Below, one piece after another: positions 1 through 8,716 of a stretch of DNA of 64,000 bases (the first letter of the stretch is position 1; each line of letters starts with the position of its first letter). Origin of the DNA: JANLQX01 sp031368215 (GTDB taxonomy: Bacteria; Actinomycetota; Acidimicrobiia; Acidimicrobiales; JANYDT01); NCBI GenBank assembly GCA_031368215.1, contig JANLRD010000171.1:21044-85043 (forward strand), read 5' to 3'. The position numbers and the translations under genes were made by a program. The notes below the pieces were generated by a model. It saw nothing but the letters and a program-made list of their open reading frames with translations, was not told the DNA's origin and did no database searches.

Positions 1-347
1 GCGGGCTCTTGTGGCTCGTCGCCGCGCTGATCGTCGGTTCCGTGATGTACCTGCAGTCACTGGAGCGTTCACGGGACTTCGCGGTTCTCAAGGCCACCGG
101 TTCGTCAGCCGCTTCGATCGGCGGAAGCCTGGCTCTGCAAGCAATCTTCCTCATGTTGGTGGCATCCGTGCTCGGCATCGGGATCTCGATGTTGCTGGCC
201 CCGCAGTTCCCTATGAACGTCGACATACCACCGGCTTCCTTCGCCCTGCTTCCCCTGATTGCCATAGCAATCGGCCTCGTTGCGTCCGTCACCGGACTAC
301 GACGCTCTTTGAAGATCGAACCCGCCTTTGCCTTCCGGGGGGCGTGA
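1..347 (+). CDS. FtsX-like ABC transporter permease, C-terminal part (5' end outside window)
   Basis: The reading frame is open from base 3, so the gene begins before the window; about 115 residues are visible. They contain the end of an FtsX/MacB-type permease: a hydrophobic helix, a cytoplasmic stretch with the family motif ERSRDFAVLKATG, a second helix, a short loop, and a last helix ending in a basic tail with PAFAFRG. FtsX-type permeases work with a LolD/MacB-type ATPase to move lipids or peptides or to signal across the membrane. The ATPase gene follows after one base (TGA, then G, then ATG), so the two are translationally coupled and very likely form one transporter. The family assignment is firm; the substrate is unknown. 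Confidence 0.85.
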   Translation, partial: GLLWLVAALIVGSVMYLQSLERSRDFAVLKATGSSAASIGGSLALQAIFLMLVASVLGIGISMLLAPQFPMNVDIPPASFALLPLIAIAIGLVASVTGLRRSLKIEPAFAFRGA

Positions 348-348
348 G

Positions 349-1338
349 ATGAACGGCGCTTCTGCATCAGAGGGCCACGACGGTCTGCAGGTGAACGATC
401 TTGTCGTCGAGTACCGGCGCGGCTCCCAGGCGATACGCCCGATCGACGGGCTCAGCTTCAATGCGGGGCCGGGCTCGATCACGTTGCTGATCGGCCCGTC
501 GGGCTGCGGAAAGACCAGCGTCCTTTCCTGTCTCGGTGCGATGCTCACACCGACTTCCGGTTCGATCCGCCTACGAGACGTTGACGTGGTTGGTGTTACG
601 GGCAGGGGGCTCACGAACTATCGGCGCAACGATGTCGGTATCGTCTTCCAGGCATTCAACCTCCTGCCGTCACTCACGGCCGTGGAGAACGTCCGGGTGG
701 TCATGAGCGCGGCCGGAGTGAAGCGGCGCCGGGCTGACGAGCGAGCCACCGAGATCTTGACAACACTCGGACTCGGCGGACGTCTGCATCATCGTCCCGA
801 TGACCTGTCCGGCGGCCAGCAGCAGCGGGTTGCAATCGCCCGTGCCCTGGCGCTCGATCCGAAGTTGCTCCTGGCCGACGAGCCGACCGCGCATCTCGAT
901 CACGGATCCGTGGCGAGCGTGCTGGATGTGTATCGCCGCCTCGCCGATGATGGTCGCATCGTCGTTGTTTCCACGCACGACGACCGAATGCTTCCGGTCG
1001 CCACCAATGTCGTCGAGTTGGCGCCCCGTTCGCACACGACCGCGCAACCTGGCGTCGTCTCAGTGGCGAAGGGCGAGACGCTCTTCGCTCAGGGCGACCG
1101 TGGCGAGCTCGTCTACGTGATCGAGTCAGGGACGTTCGACGTTGTTCGGCGAGAACCCGACGGCGAGACGGTTGTGGTGGCTGACGTCGGTGCTGGCGAC
1201 CACGTCGGCGAGATGGCCCCACTGTTCTCGCTTCCCCGGTCTGCCAGCGTCATCGCAACGAGCGACGCGGTCGTCGAGGGAATGCCGATCGAGCAGTTTC
1301 GACGTCGCTTCGGCGTGCGGTCGCTCGCCGGTCGGTGA
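349..1338 (+). CDS. ABC transporter ATPase (MacB/LolD type) fused to a cyclic nucleotide-binding domain
   Basis: About 329 residues; normal ATPases of this family are about 230. Residues 15-225 form the ATPase: Walker A GPSGCGKTS, Q-loop in FQAFNLLPSL, signature LSGGQQQRVAIARALA, Walker B LLLADEPT, and the switch His in VVVSTHDD. Residues 230-325 look like a cNMP-binding (CAP_ED) domain: KGETLFAQGDRGELVYVIESG, then GDHVGEMAPLFSLPRSASVIA, the phosphate-binding cassette region. I chose the ATG directly after the permease stop; an upstream GTG would overlap the permease. It lies between the FtsX permease and a second cNMP-domain protein three bases downstream. The fusion suggests a transporter whose ATPase is gated by a nucleotide or similar ligand. 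Whether the pocket binds cAMP is not shown: the cassette Arg context (LPRSASV) is compatible with binding. Confidence 0.88.
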   Translation: MNGASASEGHDGLQVNDLVVEYRRGSQAIRPIDGLSFNAGPGSITLLIGPSGCGKTSVLSCLGAMLTPTSGSIRLRDVDVVGVTGRGLTNYRRNDVGIVFQAFNLLPSLTAVENVRVVMSAAGVKRRRADERATEILTTLGLGGRLHHRPDDLSGGQQQRVAIARALALDPKLLLADEPTAHLDHGSVASVLDVYRRLADDGRIVVVSTHDDRMLPVATNVVELAPRSHTTAQPGVVSVAKGETLFAQGDRGELVYVIESGTFDVVRREPDGETVVVADVGAGDHVGEMAPLFSLPRSASVIATSDAVVEGMPIEQFRRRFGVRSLAGR

Positions 1339-1341
1339 ATC

Positions 1342-3531
1342 GTGCAGGCGACCGCTGAAGACCTGCGATCGATCGCGTTGTTCCGTGGGCTCGATGACTC
1401 CATCCTCGCGGAACTGGCCGAAGCGATGTCGACGAGGCATCTCCGAACGGGCGACTGGCTTGCTCCACCCGACGACTCGTTGCCGGGGCTCAGCGTGGTT
1501 CTTGCCGGCGCGCTCGATGTGTTTGCGACGCGTGTCGAGGGCTCGGTTGCACAAGATGTGATCTCGATCGGCGGTTCTTGTGGTTCGTGGACACTCCTCG
1601 GTGGTGGAACGCGTTTGGGAGAGATCCGCGCCACCTTTGATGTGCCGACGACGACGCTCGGTGAACTGCGGAGTGACTCTTTCGAGACGATCGCCAACCG
1701 GCATCCCGGCGTTCGTGATGTCGTGCTTCGTAACGCCACCATGGAGTTTCGCGACTTCGAGCTCACGCGTGCCGTCCGCAGTGGTTGGGGCATCGTCGAC
1801 CCCGAAGCCATCGCCTCTTTGGCGAAGGTTGGCGTCATCCGCGACGTCGCGGCGGGTGAGGTCCTCGTCCGGAAGGGCGACCCGGCGAAGTCTGCCTATC
1901 TCGTGTTATCGGGTAGCTTCCAGGTCACGGGACACTCCGATGACACGTCGGCCGCGAAGGAGCCGACGCTCCCCATGCTGGGCACCGGTCAGCTCGTCGG
2001 AGAGCGGGCCCTGCTGAGAGACGGCGTCCGCAGTGCAACGCTTACTGCGATGCGGGCGTCGCGCGTCGCTGAGTTCGAGACTGGGGCGTTCCTCGAGATG
2101 TGCCGCGCCCATCCGGAGGTGCTGTTGCGGACCGTCGGCGAGTTCATGCGCAGACTGGACTCGAGAGCGCGACCAGAGGCGCCAACGGGTCATCGGATCG
2201 CGCTGGTGGGCGACGGCGTCGCAGACGTGAGCGCATTCGCGAAGCGACTGGCCGCGTCGTTTCCTGAACCGATAGCGGTCATCGACGCGCAAGAAGCCAG
2301 CGCCGCGGTCGGATTGTGCGACGACCTCTCCGACGCTGCCGCGGAGCTGAACCTTCGGCGTCTCGGCGCGTGGCTCGATCGTCGTACCGAGCAGTCCCCG
2401 TGGCTCCTCCTCGTCGCCGATCCCCGGGACCGCCGCTGGACCGCAGCGTGCCTATCCCATGGTGATCATGTCGTCGCGCTGGTCGAGAAGTCGGGCACGA
2501 TTCCGAATCGCCATCCGGTGTGGCCGGCTGACGCGCCGACTCTGCAACCGACAACGCTCGTGCTTCTGCATCCGACGTCGACCCGTCTTCCGAGCGGTAC
2601 GGCTGGCGTGCTTCGACAATTCCCGGCAAACGCCCACCTGCATGTGCGCATCGACCGCGACGATGATGTCGGCCGAGTCGCTCGCATGCTCGCCGGCGTT
2701 CCCTACTGTCTCGTGCTCTCCGGCGGCGGGGCCCGCGGCTTCGCCCACCTCGGTGCCGTTCAGGCCATGCGCGAGCTCGGCATTCCGTGCGACGTCGTCG
2801 GTGGGACGAGCATCGGCGCCGTCATGGCCGCCTACCAGGGCATGGACCTGAGCATCGAGGAGCAAATCAGCCAGACGGAGGCTGACTTCAAGGGACTGAT
2901 GGATTACACGTTGCCGGTGGTCTCACTTCTCAAGGGACGGCGCACCAGTGAACGGATTCAGCGTCACGCGGGCGACCACACCATCGAGGACCTCTGGATC
3001 CCGTACTTCTGCATCTCGACGAACCTCTCGACCAACAACATGAAGATCCACGATCGCGGATCGATCGCCACCGCCGTTCGGGCGAGCCTCGCGCTGCCCG
3101 GCGTGTTTCCGCCCGTGCACGATGGAGAGCACTTCCTCATCGACGGCGGAGTGCTCAACAACTTCCCTCTCGACGTGATGCGCGCTCGTAATCCGTTCGG
3201 GAAGGTGATCGCAGTCGATGTCGCCGCCAACGTGTTGCTGGAGGCTGTCGGGAACTTCGGCCTCCAGCTCTCGGGTTGGCGCGCTGCAGTGTCCATGCTG
3301 CGACGAAAACCGCTCGCACCGAGCATCGCCACGACACTCGTGCGGACCTCCATGATCGGCTCGGCACGAGATCACGATCGCTACCTCCAGCTGCGCTTCG
3401 CCGATGTCCATATCGAACTCGTCCTCAAGGAAACCGGCCTGCTCGACTTCGGAGGCGTCCGCCCCATTGCCGAGTACGGCTACCGAGGATCGAGGCCGCA
3501 ACTCGCTTCGTGGTGGGAGCAGAGACACTAA
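1342..3531 (+). CDS. Patatin-like phospholipase with two cNMP-binding domains (NTE family)
   Basis: 729 residues with a GTG start three bases after the upstream stop. Two cyclic nucleotide-binding modules (about residues 10-120 and 160-275; the second has GEVLVRKGDPAKSAYLVLSG and GQLVGERALLRDGVRSATL) precede a poorly conserved middle region. A patatin domain follows at about 455-650: oxyanion loop GGGARGFAHLGA, nucleophile elbow GTSIG (Ser about 490) and catalytic Asp in DGGVLNNFP (Asp about 601). This is the neuropathy target esterase / bacterial RssA-like architecture, a serine-aspartate dyad lysophospholipase or phospholipase acting on membrane lipids. It is the third gene of the permease-ATPase series, and both it and the ATPase carry cNMP domains, which suggests common ligand control. 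The stop overlaps the convergent next gene by 4 nt. Confidence 0.9.
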   Translation: MQATAEDLRSIALFRGLDDSILAELAEAMSTRHLRTGDWLAPPDDSLPGLSVVLAGALDVFATRVEGSVAQDVISIGGSCGSWTLLGGGTRLGEIRATFDVPTTTLGELRSDSFETIANRHPGVRDVVLRNATMEFRDFELTRAVRSGWGIVDPEAIASLAKVGVIRDVAAGEVLVRKGDPAKSAYLVLSGSFQVTGHSDDTSAAKEPTLPMLGTGQLVGERALLRDGVRSATLTAMRASRVAEFETGAFLEMCRAHPEVLLRTVGEFMRRLDSRARPEAPTGHRIALVGDGVADVSAFAKRLAASFPEPIAVIDAQEASAAVGLCDDLSDAAAELNLRRLGAWLDRRTEQSPWLLLVADPRDRRWTAACLSHGDHVVALVEKSGTIPNRHPVWPADAPTLQPTTLVLLHPTSTRLPSGTAGVLRQFPANAHLHVRIDRDDDVGRVARMLAGVPYCLVLSGGGARGFAHLGAVQAMRELGIPCDVVGGTSIGAVMAAYQGMDLSIEEQISQTEADFKGLMDYTLPVVSLLKGRRTSERIQRHAGDHTIEDLWIPYFCISTNLSTNNMKIHDRGSIATAVRASLALPGVFPPVHDGEHFLIDGGVLNNFPLDVMRARNPFGKVIAVDVAANVLLEAVGNFGLQLSGWRAAVSMLRRKPLAPSIATTLVRTSMIGSARDHDRYLQLRFADVHIELVLKETGLLDFGGVRPIAEYGYRGSRPQLASWWEQRH

Positions 3532-5261
3532 GGCAATGCGTCGATGGTGACGGTGCCGTCGTGACCGTTCACCGTGATCGTGGCTCCGGTGGGGATGCGT
3601 CGGGTGGCATCGGCGATCGCCGGCACACAGGGAATGCCGAGCTCTCTACTCACGATCACCGCGTGCGTGGCGACCGAGCCGACGTTGACAACCACGGCAG
3701 CAGCTGCGAGGAATAGCGGCGTCCACGAAGGATCGGTGTTCGGAGCGATCAGGATGTCACCAACCTCGAGCGCGGTCGGGTCGTCGACGTCGAGCAATAC
3801 CCGAGCAGTGCCGGTGACCACACCGGGAGAACCAGCCACTCCCTTCAGTACGTCACCGACGGCGACGGGCGAGGTGATGAGGTCGGCGCGTCGTACCCAA
3901 TCGGTGAGCGGAGGAGCGGCACCATCGACGATGTACGGCGGCTCCAGTTCGTACAGCGCGAGATAGTCGGCCTCCCGCTCGGCGAGCATTGATGTGAACG
4001 CGTGTGGGTTGGCGAAGAAGTCATCCAGTTCGACCTCGACGAGCATGTAGATCTGTTTCGGGTGGGCAAGGTGACCGGCAGCCACCATCCGTCGGCCGAG
4101 CTCGTCGAAGCACATGCGCATCTCATGAAGCGCACGAATGTTGTTGGTCTTGGACCGCTCCCGGGCGACCATGAAGACCATGGCAGAGTGCAGCCCGGTC
4201 GAGAGCATGTCGAGCGCCTCGGCGTTCCCCGACAACGAATTCCGGAGTCGGGCGAAGAGGCGCTCACGTTCCTCGGCACCTCGGCGCTCACCGGCGCGCG
4301 GATCGGCGGCGTCATCATTGCCGCGGAGCCGATCGATCGCCGACAGCAAGAGTGAAGGCTTGGTCTCATACGAGGAGCTGTAGAGATCCCACTCGTTGGG
4401 GCCGCGGGAACCATTTCGATACATGAAGTCGGCGGCGGCGGCGGCGAAGGCCGCGGCGGCGGGTTCGGTGCTCGACCGGACACGTTCCAGCAGTCCATCG
4501 ACTCCTTGATCGAACAACGCGGTGAGAACCGACGAACGTCGGGCCTGACGCGACAGGTCCCAGATGGAGTTGGCGATGTCGGCAGAGTCCACGTCGCCGA
4601 ATCCCGACAGCAGCGAGGTCACCATCGTCGGATCGATCTCGGCGGTCAGTGCGGCAAGAATGCCGGGCCCGACCGACGCCCCGAGCGATGCCCACACGTG
4701 CTGGGTGAACATCGCTACCAGATGGCGTTGCACCGACCTCGCCCGGCCGAGGAGTTGCGCGGTGGTGAGGGCCGAGAGATCCGGACGGCTGTCGCGCAGA
4801 GCCTTGGCGTCGCGCTTCTGGCGCTCGATTTCCGGAACGACGGGCGTCGACATGATCCACGCCATCTGCTTGCCGAGCAGTTCGGTGTGACGCGGTGAGG
4901 TGTGCCAGTCACGCTCCTCGTACGGTGGAATCGCTGACGGATCATCGAAGTAGGCATTGTCGACCGCCTGCCATCCGGCGCCCGAGCGCACACCGAACAG
5001 ACGGGCCTGGGTCAAGGAGTTGTAGAAGTAGCCACCGAAGAGCCCGAAGGTCTCGGGTTTCTCGGAGCTGTACTCGTCCGCGTCGAACACGCCCAGCTGG
5101 ACGAAGCCATCGCGACAACCGAGCACGATGCCGCTCTCCCATGCAAACGTCCAGCCCAACGGACTTACCGGGTCGGACAGAACCTCGCCGGCGTTGCCGC
5201 GCGTGTAGTTGGGAAATCGGTCGGTGGGAACCCGGTCGGCAATCCAGCGTGAGCCCAACAT
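3528..5261 (-). CDS. PEP-utilising enzyme-like protein with C-terminal swivelling phosphohistidine domain, no ATP-grasp domain
   Basis: 577 residues. The last 90 residues are a PEP-utilising mobile domain: GDILIAPNTDPSWTPLF, then VGSVATHAVIVSRELGIP, which holds the phospho-accepting His, and a final beta strand. In PEP synthase, pyruvate phosphate dikinase and rifampicin phosphotransferase this His carries phosphate between an ATP-grasp domain and the substrate site. Here the N-terminal 470 residues are mostly helical and show no ATP-grasp motifs, so the protein resembles the central plus swivel part only. An ATP-grasp partner is not encoded nearby. It could be a phosphotransfer or glycyl-type accessory of a catabolic enzyme such as phenylphosphate synthase; I cannot decide. 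It is convergent with the patatin gene. The ATG start is at 5261. Confidence 0.7.
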   Translation of the reverse strand: MLGSRWIADRVPTDRFPNYTRGNAGEVLSDPVSPLGWTFAWESGIVLGCRDGFVQLGVFDADEYSSEKPETFGLFGGYFYNSLTQARLFGVRSGAGWQAVDNAYFDDPSAIPPYEERDWHTSPRHTELLGKQMAWIMSTPVVPEIERQKRDAKALRDSRPDLSALTTAQLLGRARSVQRHLVAMFTQHVWASLGASVGPGILAALTAEIDPTMVTSLLSGFGDVDSADIANSIWDLSRQARRSSVLTALFDQGVDGLLERVRSSTEPAAAAFAAAAADFMYRNGSRGPNEWDLYSSSYETKPSLLLSAIDRLRGNDDAADPRAGERRGAEERERLFARLRNSLSGNAEALDMLSTGLHSAMVFMVARERSKTNNIRALHEMRMCFDELGRRMVAAGHLAHPKQIYMLVEVELDDFFANPHAFTSMLAEREADYLALYELEPPYIVDGAAPPLTDWVRRADLITSPVAVGDVLKGVAGSPGVVTGTARVLLDVDDPTALEVGDILIAPNTDPSWTPLFLAAAAVVVNVGSVATHAVIVSRELGIPCVPAIADATRRIPTGATITVNGHDGTVTIDALP

Positions 5262-5357
5262 GATTCGAGATACCCCCTCGCGTTCTCCTGCACCAGACAG
5301 TGAGCGCGTCAGAACATACGTCGAAACGATGTCTCCGCGCCGGGCGACGCGGAAAGC

Positions 5358-6467
5358 TCAGGCGTCGAGTTCGCTCAGCATCTCCGTCGAACGATGGTCG
5401 ACGACCGCTTGGAAATGGCGGCTGGCGAGCGTGTCTACCAGCGCGAGTCCGCGCTCATTGGCGAGGTCGAAGGTGGCTCCGACGAGCACGGCGGTGGAGC
5501 AACTCGTGAGGTGACCGAATCGGTAGTCGTGCCACAGCTGCTCGAACGAGTAGTCGGTCACGCCACGCTGCACGATGCGGTCGTGGTACGCCTGCACCAG
5601 CGATGCCTCGTGCCCCCGACGGTCCTCGACCGTCAGCGAGCCTCCGAGGAAGTAGCAGAGGTCGTAGATGCCGGGACCGCGGCCGATGCCCTGCCAGTCG
5701 ATGACGACAACGGGCTCCGCGCTGCCGGCATCGAAGAACAGGTTGTCGACGCGGTAGTCCTGATGCAGGAGGGTCCACGGCCACTGGGAGATCTTCTGCA
5801 TCACGCCCCAGTAGTTGGAGGCGATGAGCTCTCCCGCCTCGGCCCCACCCTCGGGCAGCGACGAAGCGAACTTGGAGTTGAACCCTGCCCACAGCGCCGG
5901 CCACATCTGCGCGAGGCCCTCGATGCGCGCGTGCACCACACTGGGCACCCACTCCATCGCCGGCGTCTGCACCTTGCCCCACCAACACGAGTGCAGGTCG
6001 GCCATGGTCTTCACCGCGTCACGAGCCTGCTGCGGGCTCACGCCCTCGACCTGGTCGCCCATCACCAAGTGACCGAGGTCTTCCATCACGACGACGAACT
6101 CGGCCGTTCCGCTGACGATGTCGGCCAGGAACACCCGCGGCGTGCGCACCGTTGTGTTGGCGTCGAGCTCGCGCATGAAGCGGATCTCGGCCTCGTACAT
6201 GCCCAGCCCCACGCCCTGGGCGCGGTTCTCCTCGAACGGCGACGGCGACTTCACGATCACGCTCGCCGGCGCGGCGCCGCGGTCACCCGCGTAGGAGAGA
6301 CGGATGCGGGCCAACTCGCCCATCACCCCGACCCCGGCGCCCAGCGGTTCGATCTCGATCAAAGAAACTGATGACGGACCAGGAAGAGCCCCCGATAGGT
6401 GCAGCACCTCGGTCATCCACTCGGCGGTAACGGCGGCGGGGTTGGCGGGAATGCTGAGCGCGGACAT
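5358..6467 (-). CDS. APH / ecdysteroid-kinase-like phosphotransferase family protein
   Basis: 369 residues, ATG start. It shows the kinase fold of aminoglycoside phosphotransferases and CHK/ecdysteroid kinase-like proteins: a Lys-containing N-lobe strand (ASVIVKSPSPF), the hinge FVVVMEDLG, the catalytic loop LLHQDYRVDNLFF (HxDxxxxN) and the metal-binding DWQGIGRGPGIYDL. Such proteins phosphorylate hydroxyl groups of small molecules. In actinobacteria, relatives with the DWQ motif often sit near lipid, sterol or aromatic catabolic genes; the substrate here is unknown. It is on the same strand as the upstream PPOX-type gene with a 52-nt gap, so they may be co-transcribed. The kinase fold is sure; resistance function should not be assumed. 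Confidence 0.85.
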   Translation of the reverse strand: MSALSIPANPAAVTAEWMTEVLHLSGALPGPSSVSLIEIEPLGAGVGVMGELARIRLSYAGDRGAAPASVIVKSPSPFEENRAQGVGLGMYEAEIRFMRELDANTTVRTPRVFLADIVSGTAEFVVVMEDLGHLVMGDQVEGVSPQQARDAVKTMADLHSCWWGKVQTPAMEWVPSVVHARIEGLAQMWPALWAGFNSKFASSLPEGGAEAGELIASNYWGVMQKISQWPWTLLHQDYRVDNLFFDAGSAEPVVVIDWQGIGRGPGIYDLCYFLGGSLTVEDRRGHEASLVQAYHDRIVQRGVTDYSFEQLWHDYRFGHLTSCSTAVLVGATFDLANERGLALVDTLASRHFQAVVDHRSTEMLSELDA

Positions 6468-6519
6468 TCGAACGAGCTTAGGAGGGCACCTCGCACGGAC
6501 CCAAGAGGGGCGCCGGCCG

Positions 6520-7041
6520 TCAGACGCGGGTCGTGGTCGAACCGGCGGGGGAGTTCCGGAACATGTTCTCGGCGTCGAAGCCGATCCGAGTGTCGGGAAC
6601 GATCTCGATCACGACACGACCGGGAGTATCGAGATGGTGGACGAAGGCCTTCTGCTGGTCGGTGCTTCCGGGCCGGACCTTCGCCGCGAGGGTCGGATAG
6701 AACCACGCCTTCGTGGCTTCGTCATCATGCACGATCGCGTTCCCTTTGTAGGTCACCGTCTGGCTGACGCCGATGTCCGTTCCCCGGCTCGAGACGGCGA
6801 TCGCCACCCGTGGCCGAGCCTCGACCGCCGGGACACGCTTGCGCCGTCTGGTGCACGTGAGCCAGAACCGCCCATCATGGGCGACGAAGTTCATGATGAC
6901 GCCGACCGGATCACCGTCCTTGGTCGACCACATGAAGCAGCACTCCGTCTGCGTGCCGAGGAGTCGCTGCTCACGTCGATCGTCGAGTGAGAACGTCGAG
7001 ACGTCTTCATAGGAATCGGTGTAGGTCTCGTCGTCACTCAT
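6520..7041 (-). CDS. Pyridoxamine 5'-phosphate oxidase-like (PPOX / F420-dependent class) flavin-binding protein
   Basis: 173 residues from the ATG at 7041 (MSDDETYTDSY). The split beta-barrel pattern is clear: a strand CFMWSTKDGDPVGVIMNF, HDGRFWLTCTRRRKRVPAVEARPRVAIAVSS (typical cofactor-phosphate-binding RxKRVxxxxxxPRV), a conserved VTYKGNAIVHDDE, and the C-terminal LDTPGRVVIEIVPDTRIGFD. Members bind FMN, F420 or heme and reduce or oxidise small molecules; a few degrade heme. The open frame runs far upstream on this strand, but that part is antisense to the Rieske gene and is not coding. A diverged fragment of the same family (LDTPGRVVIAIVPDSRNGFD) is fused to a DUF35 fragment near 22.4 kb. 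Confidence 0.85.
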   Translation of the reverse strand: MSDDETYTDSYEDVSTFSLDDRREQRLLGTQTECCFMWSTKDGDPVGVIMNFVAHDGRFWLTCTRRRKRVPAVEARPRVAIAVSSRGTDIGVSQTVTYKGNAIVHDDEATKAWFYPTLAAKVRPGSTDQQKAFVHHLDTPGRVVIEIVPDTRIGFDAENMFRNSPAGSTTTRV

Positions 7042-7116
7042 GAGCGATGAGTCTCCCCTGTCAACGGCTTCAGCGCCACGTCGGCAGTTCCTCTGCCGAG
7101 CGGCCACAATGCTTCC

Positions 7117-8142
7117 ATGAGTCCATCGCCCGGCAACGACCGCTGGTTCACGAACGAGCACCCGGCGCTGCTTCGGTGCTGGCACCCTGTCGCCCGAAGC
7201 GCCGACGTCGGCGAATCGCCCGTGGCAGTGGAACTCCTCGGAGAGCATTGGTGCGTGGTTCGGCTGAACGGACTGCTGACCGCTCTGCCGGACCGCTGCC
7301 CCCACCGCTTCTCGCCACTGTCGGCCGGCCGTGTCGTCGAGGGAACCCTCGAATGCGCTTACCACGGGTATCGCTTCGGACCCGATGGGCACTGTGTCGA
7401 GATCCCGGCGCAGTCCCCATCGCTTCCGATCCCGCCGCGTGCGCATTGTCAGCCGGCCCACGGCGTGTGCGATCACCTCGGCCTCGTGTGGGTCGCCATC
7501 GAAGCGCCCGTCGTCGATCTCCCCGAGGTTCCCGAGCATCACGACCCCACCTTCGTGCACTGCCCGCTTCCCCCGCTCGACTGGCACGCCAGCGCCGCCC
7601 AGATGACCGACAACTTCCTCGACCAGGGTCACTTCCCGTTCCTCCACCTCGCAACGTTCGGCGCAGTGGACGATCGCGTCGTTCCCGACTACGAACTGGA
7701 GCGACGCGGTCTGGGGTTCACGGTTCGCCACACCCACAAGACCAAAGCACTGGCCGACTCCCACCCGGGCGCAGCGCAAACCCGCATCATCGAGCGCGAA
7801 GACCTCTTCGTCTACACAGCGCCCCACCACGTGTATCTCCGGATCAACTACAAGTCGGAGAACGCGGTGCTCACGATCAGCTTCTGCCACCAACCGGTGA
7901 ACGAAACGACCACGCGACTCTTCTGCACCGACTACCGCAACGACATCGCCGACACGGCGAACGAACGGCAGCAGACTGCCGACTTCCAGATGGCCGTGGC
8001 GGCGGAGGACAGGGCCCTCCTCGAGCGTGTTCACCGAAAGGGCGTTCCGCTCGACGTGACGGCCGAAGTTCACACGAAGGCGGACCGCATCACCTTGGAG
8101 ATGCGCCGAATCCTTCATGAACTCGTCACGCTCCCGACCTGA
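7117..8142 (+). CDS. Rieske non-heme iron oxygenase, oxygenase subunit (PaO/VanA/Ndm type)
   Basis: 341 residues, ATG start. Rieske [2Fe-2S] ligands are Cys61, His63, Cys80 and His83 (CPHRFSPLSAG ... CAYHGYRF). The mononuclear iron site is NFLDQGHFPFLH, with Asn166, Asp169, His172 and His177. This is the single-component oxygenase family of vanillate, dicamba and methylxanthine demethylases, which needs electrons from a separate reductase. The only reductase visible nearby is the Rieske-reductase fusion at 15391-17193. The gene is divergent from the PPOX-type gene across 75 bp and is followed by a truncated 2-oxoglutarate oxygenase frame overlapping its last 26 bases. Function is inferred as oxidative N- or O-demethylation or ring oxidation; the substrate is unproven. 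Confidence 0.9.
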   Translation: MSPSPGNDRWFTNEHPALLRCWHPVARSADVGESPVAVELLGEHWCVVRLNGLLTALPDRCPHRFSPLSAGRVVEGTLECAYHGYRFGPDGHCVEIPAQSPSLPIPPRAHCQPAHGVCDHLGLVWVAIEAPVVDLPEVPEHHDPTFVHCPLPPLDWHASAAQMTDNFLDQGHFPFLHLATFGAVDDRVVPDYELERRGLGFTVRHTHKTKALADSHPGAAQTRIIEREDLFVYTAPHHVYLRINYKSENAVLTISFCHQPVNETTTRLFCTDYRNDIADTANERQQTADFQMAVAAEDRALLERVHRKGVPLDVTAEVHTKADRITLEMRRILHELVTLPT

Positions 8143-8656
8143 GCAGCTCCGGCAGATCGGTACGCTCTTGTTCCGGACGCCAAGTTACGTATCAGCAGCC
8201 GAAGGCGTCGAGACGGCACCCGACCTCTGCGAGCTGTTCACCATGAATCGCCTTGGCGAACCCGGGCTCGCCTCGCGGGATGACCTCGGTGATTCCTTCG
8301 ACCAGTGGTCGGTCCCGAACGTCTGGCCCGACCGTCCGAGCGACCTGCGCGAGATCTGGTTGGAGTACTACGCAGCAATGGAGTCGCTCGCCGTCGACCT
8401 GATGCGACTGTTCGCCATCGCCCTCGGCATCGACGAGCACTTCTTCGACGACAAGATCGACAACCACATCACGAACCTGTGCGCGAACCACTACCCACCG
8501 GTCATTGCGGAAGCGTTGCCGGGACAGTACCGCAAGGGCCCTCACAGTGACTGGGGCAGCCTTACCGTGCTCTTCCAGGACGACACCGGCGGACTCGAGG
8601 TCCTCGACCGACGGACCGGCGACTGGATCGGAAAGATCCAGGCTGCCTACTCGTGA
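8117..8656 (+). pseudogene. Truncated isopenicillin N synthase-family (2-OG/Fe(II)) oxygenase remnant
   Basis: 179 codons of a family that is normally about 320-350. Residues from about 25 on match the middle of IPNS-like dioxygenases: APDLCELFTM, then NVWPDRPSDLRE, YYAAMESLAVDLMRLFAIALGIDEHFF, and the iron motif HSDWGSLTVLFQDD (HxD), ending in GGLEVLDRRTGDWIGKIQ. The N-terminal DIOX_N domain (about 75 residues) is missing, and so is the C-terminal third with the second iron His and the RxS 2-oxoglutarate motif. The open frame starts inside the Rieske gene. I therefore call it a degraded gene rather than an active enzyme. It ends 60 bp before the convergent permease gene, so a deletion at either end could have removed the rest. 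Confidence 0.8.
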
Positions 8657-8716
8657 GTTACCGTCGAAAGGTACGTGCACGTAGTACAAGCGGCTGAGCA
8701 TGCAACGCGGCAGCCA

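Noticed and set aside
7042..8118. Open frame on the minus strand extending the PPOX-type protein to 532 residues
   Set aside because: It is antisense to the Rieske gene, has no domain, and homology of the PPOX protein begins at the ATG at 7041.
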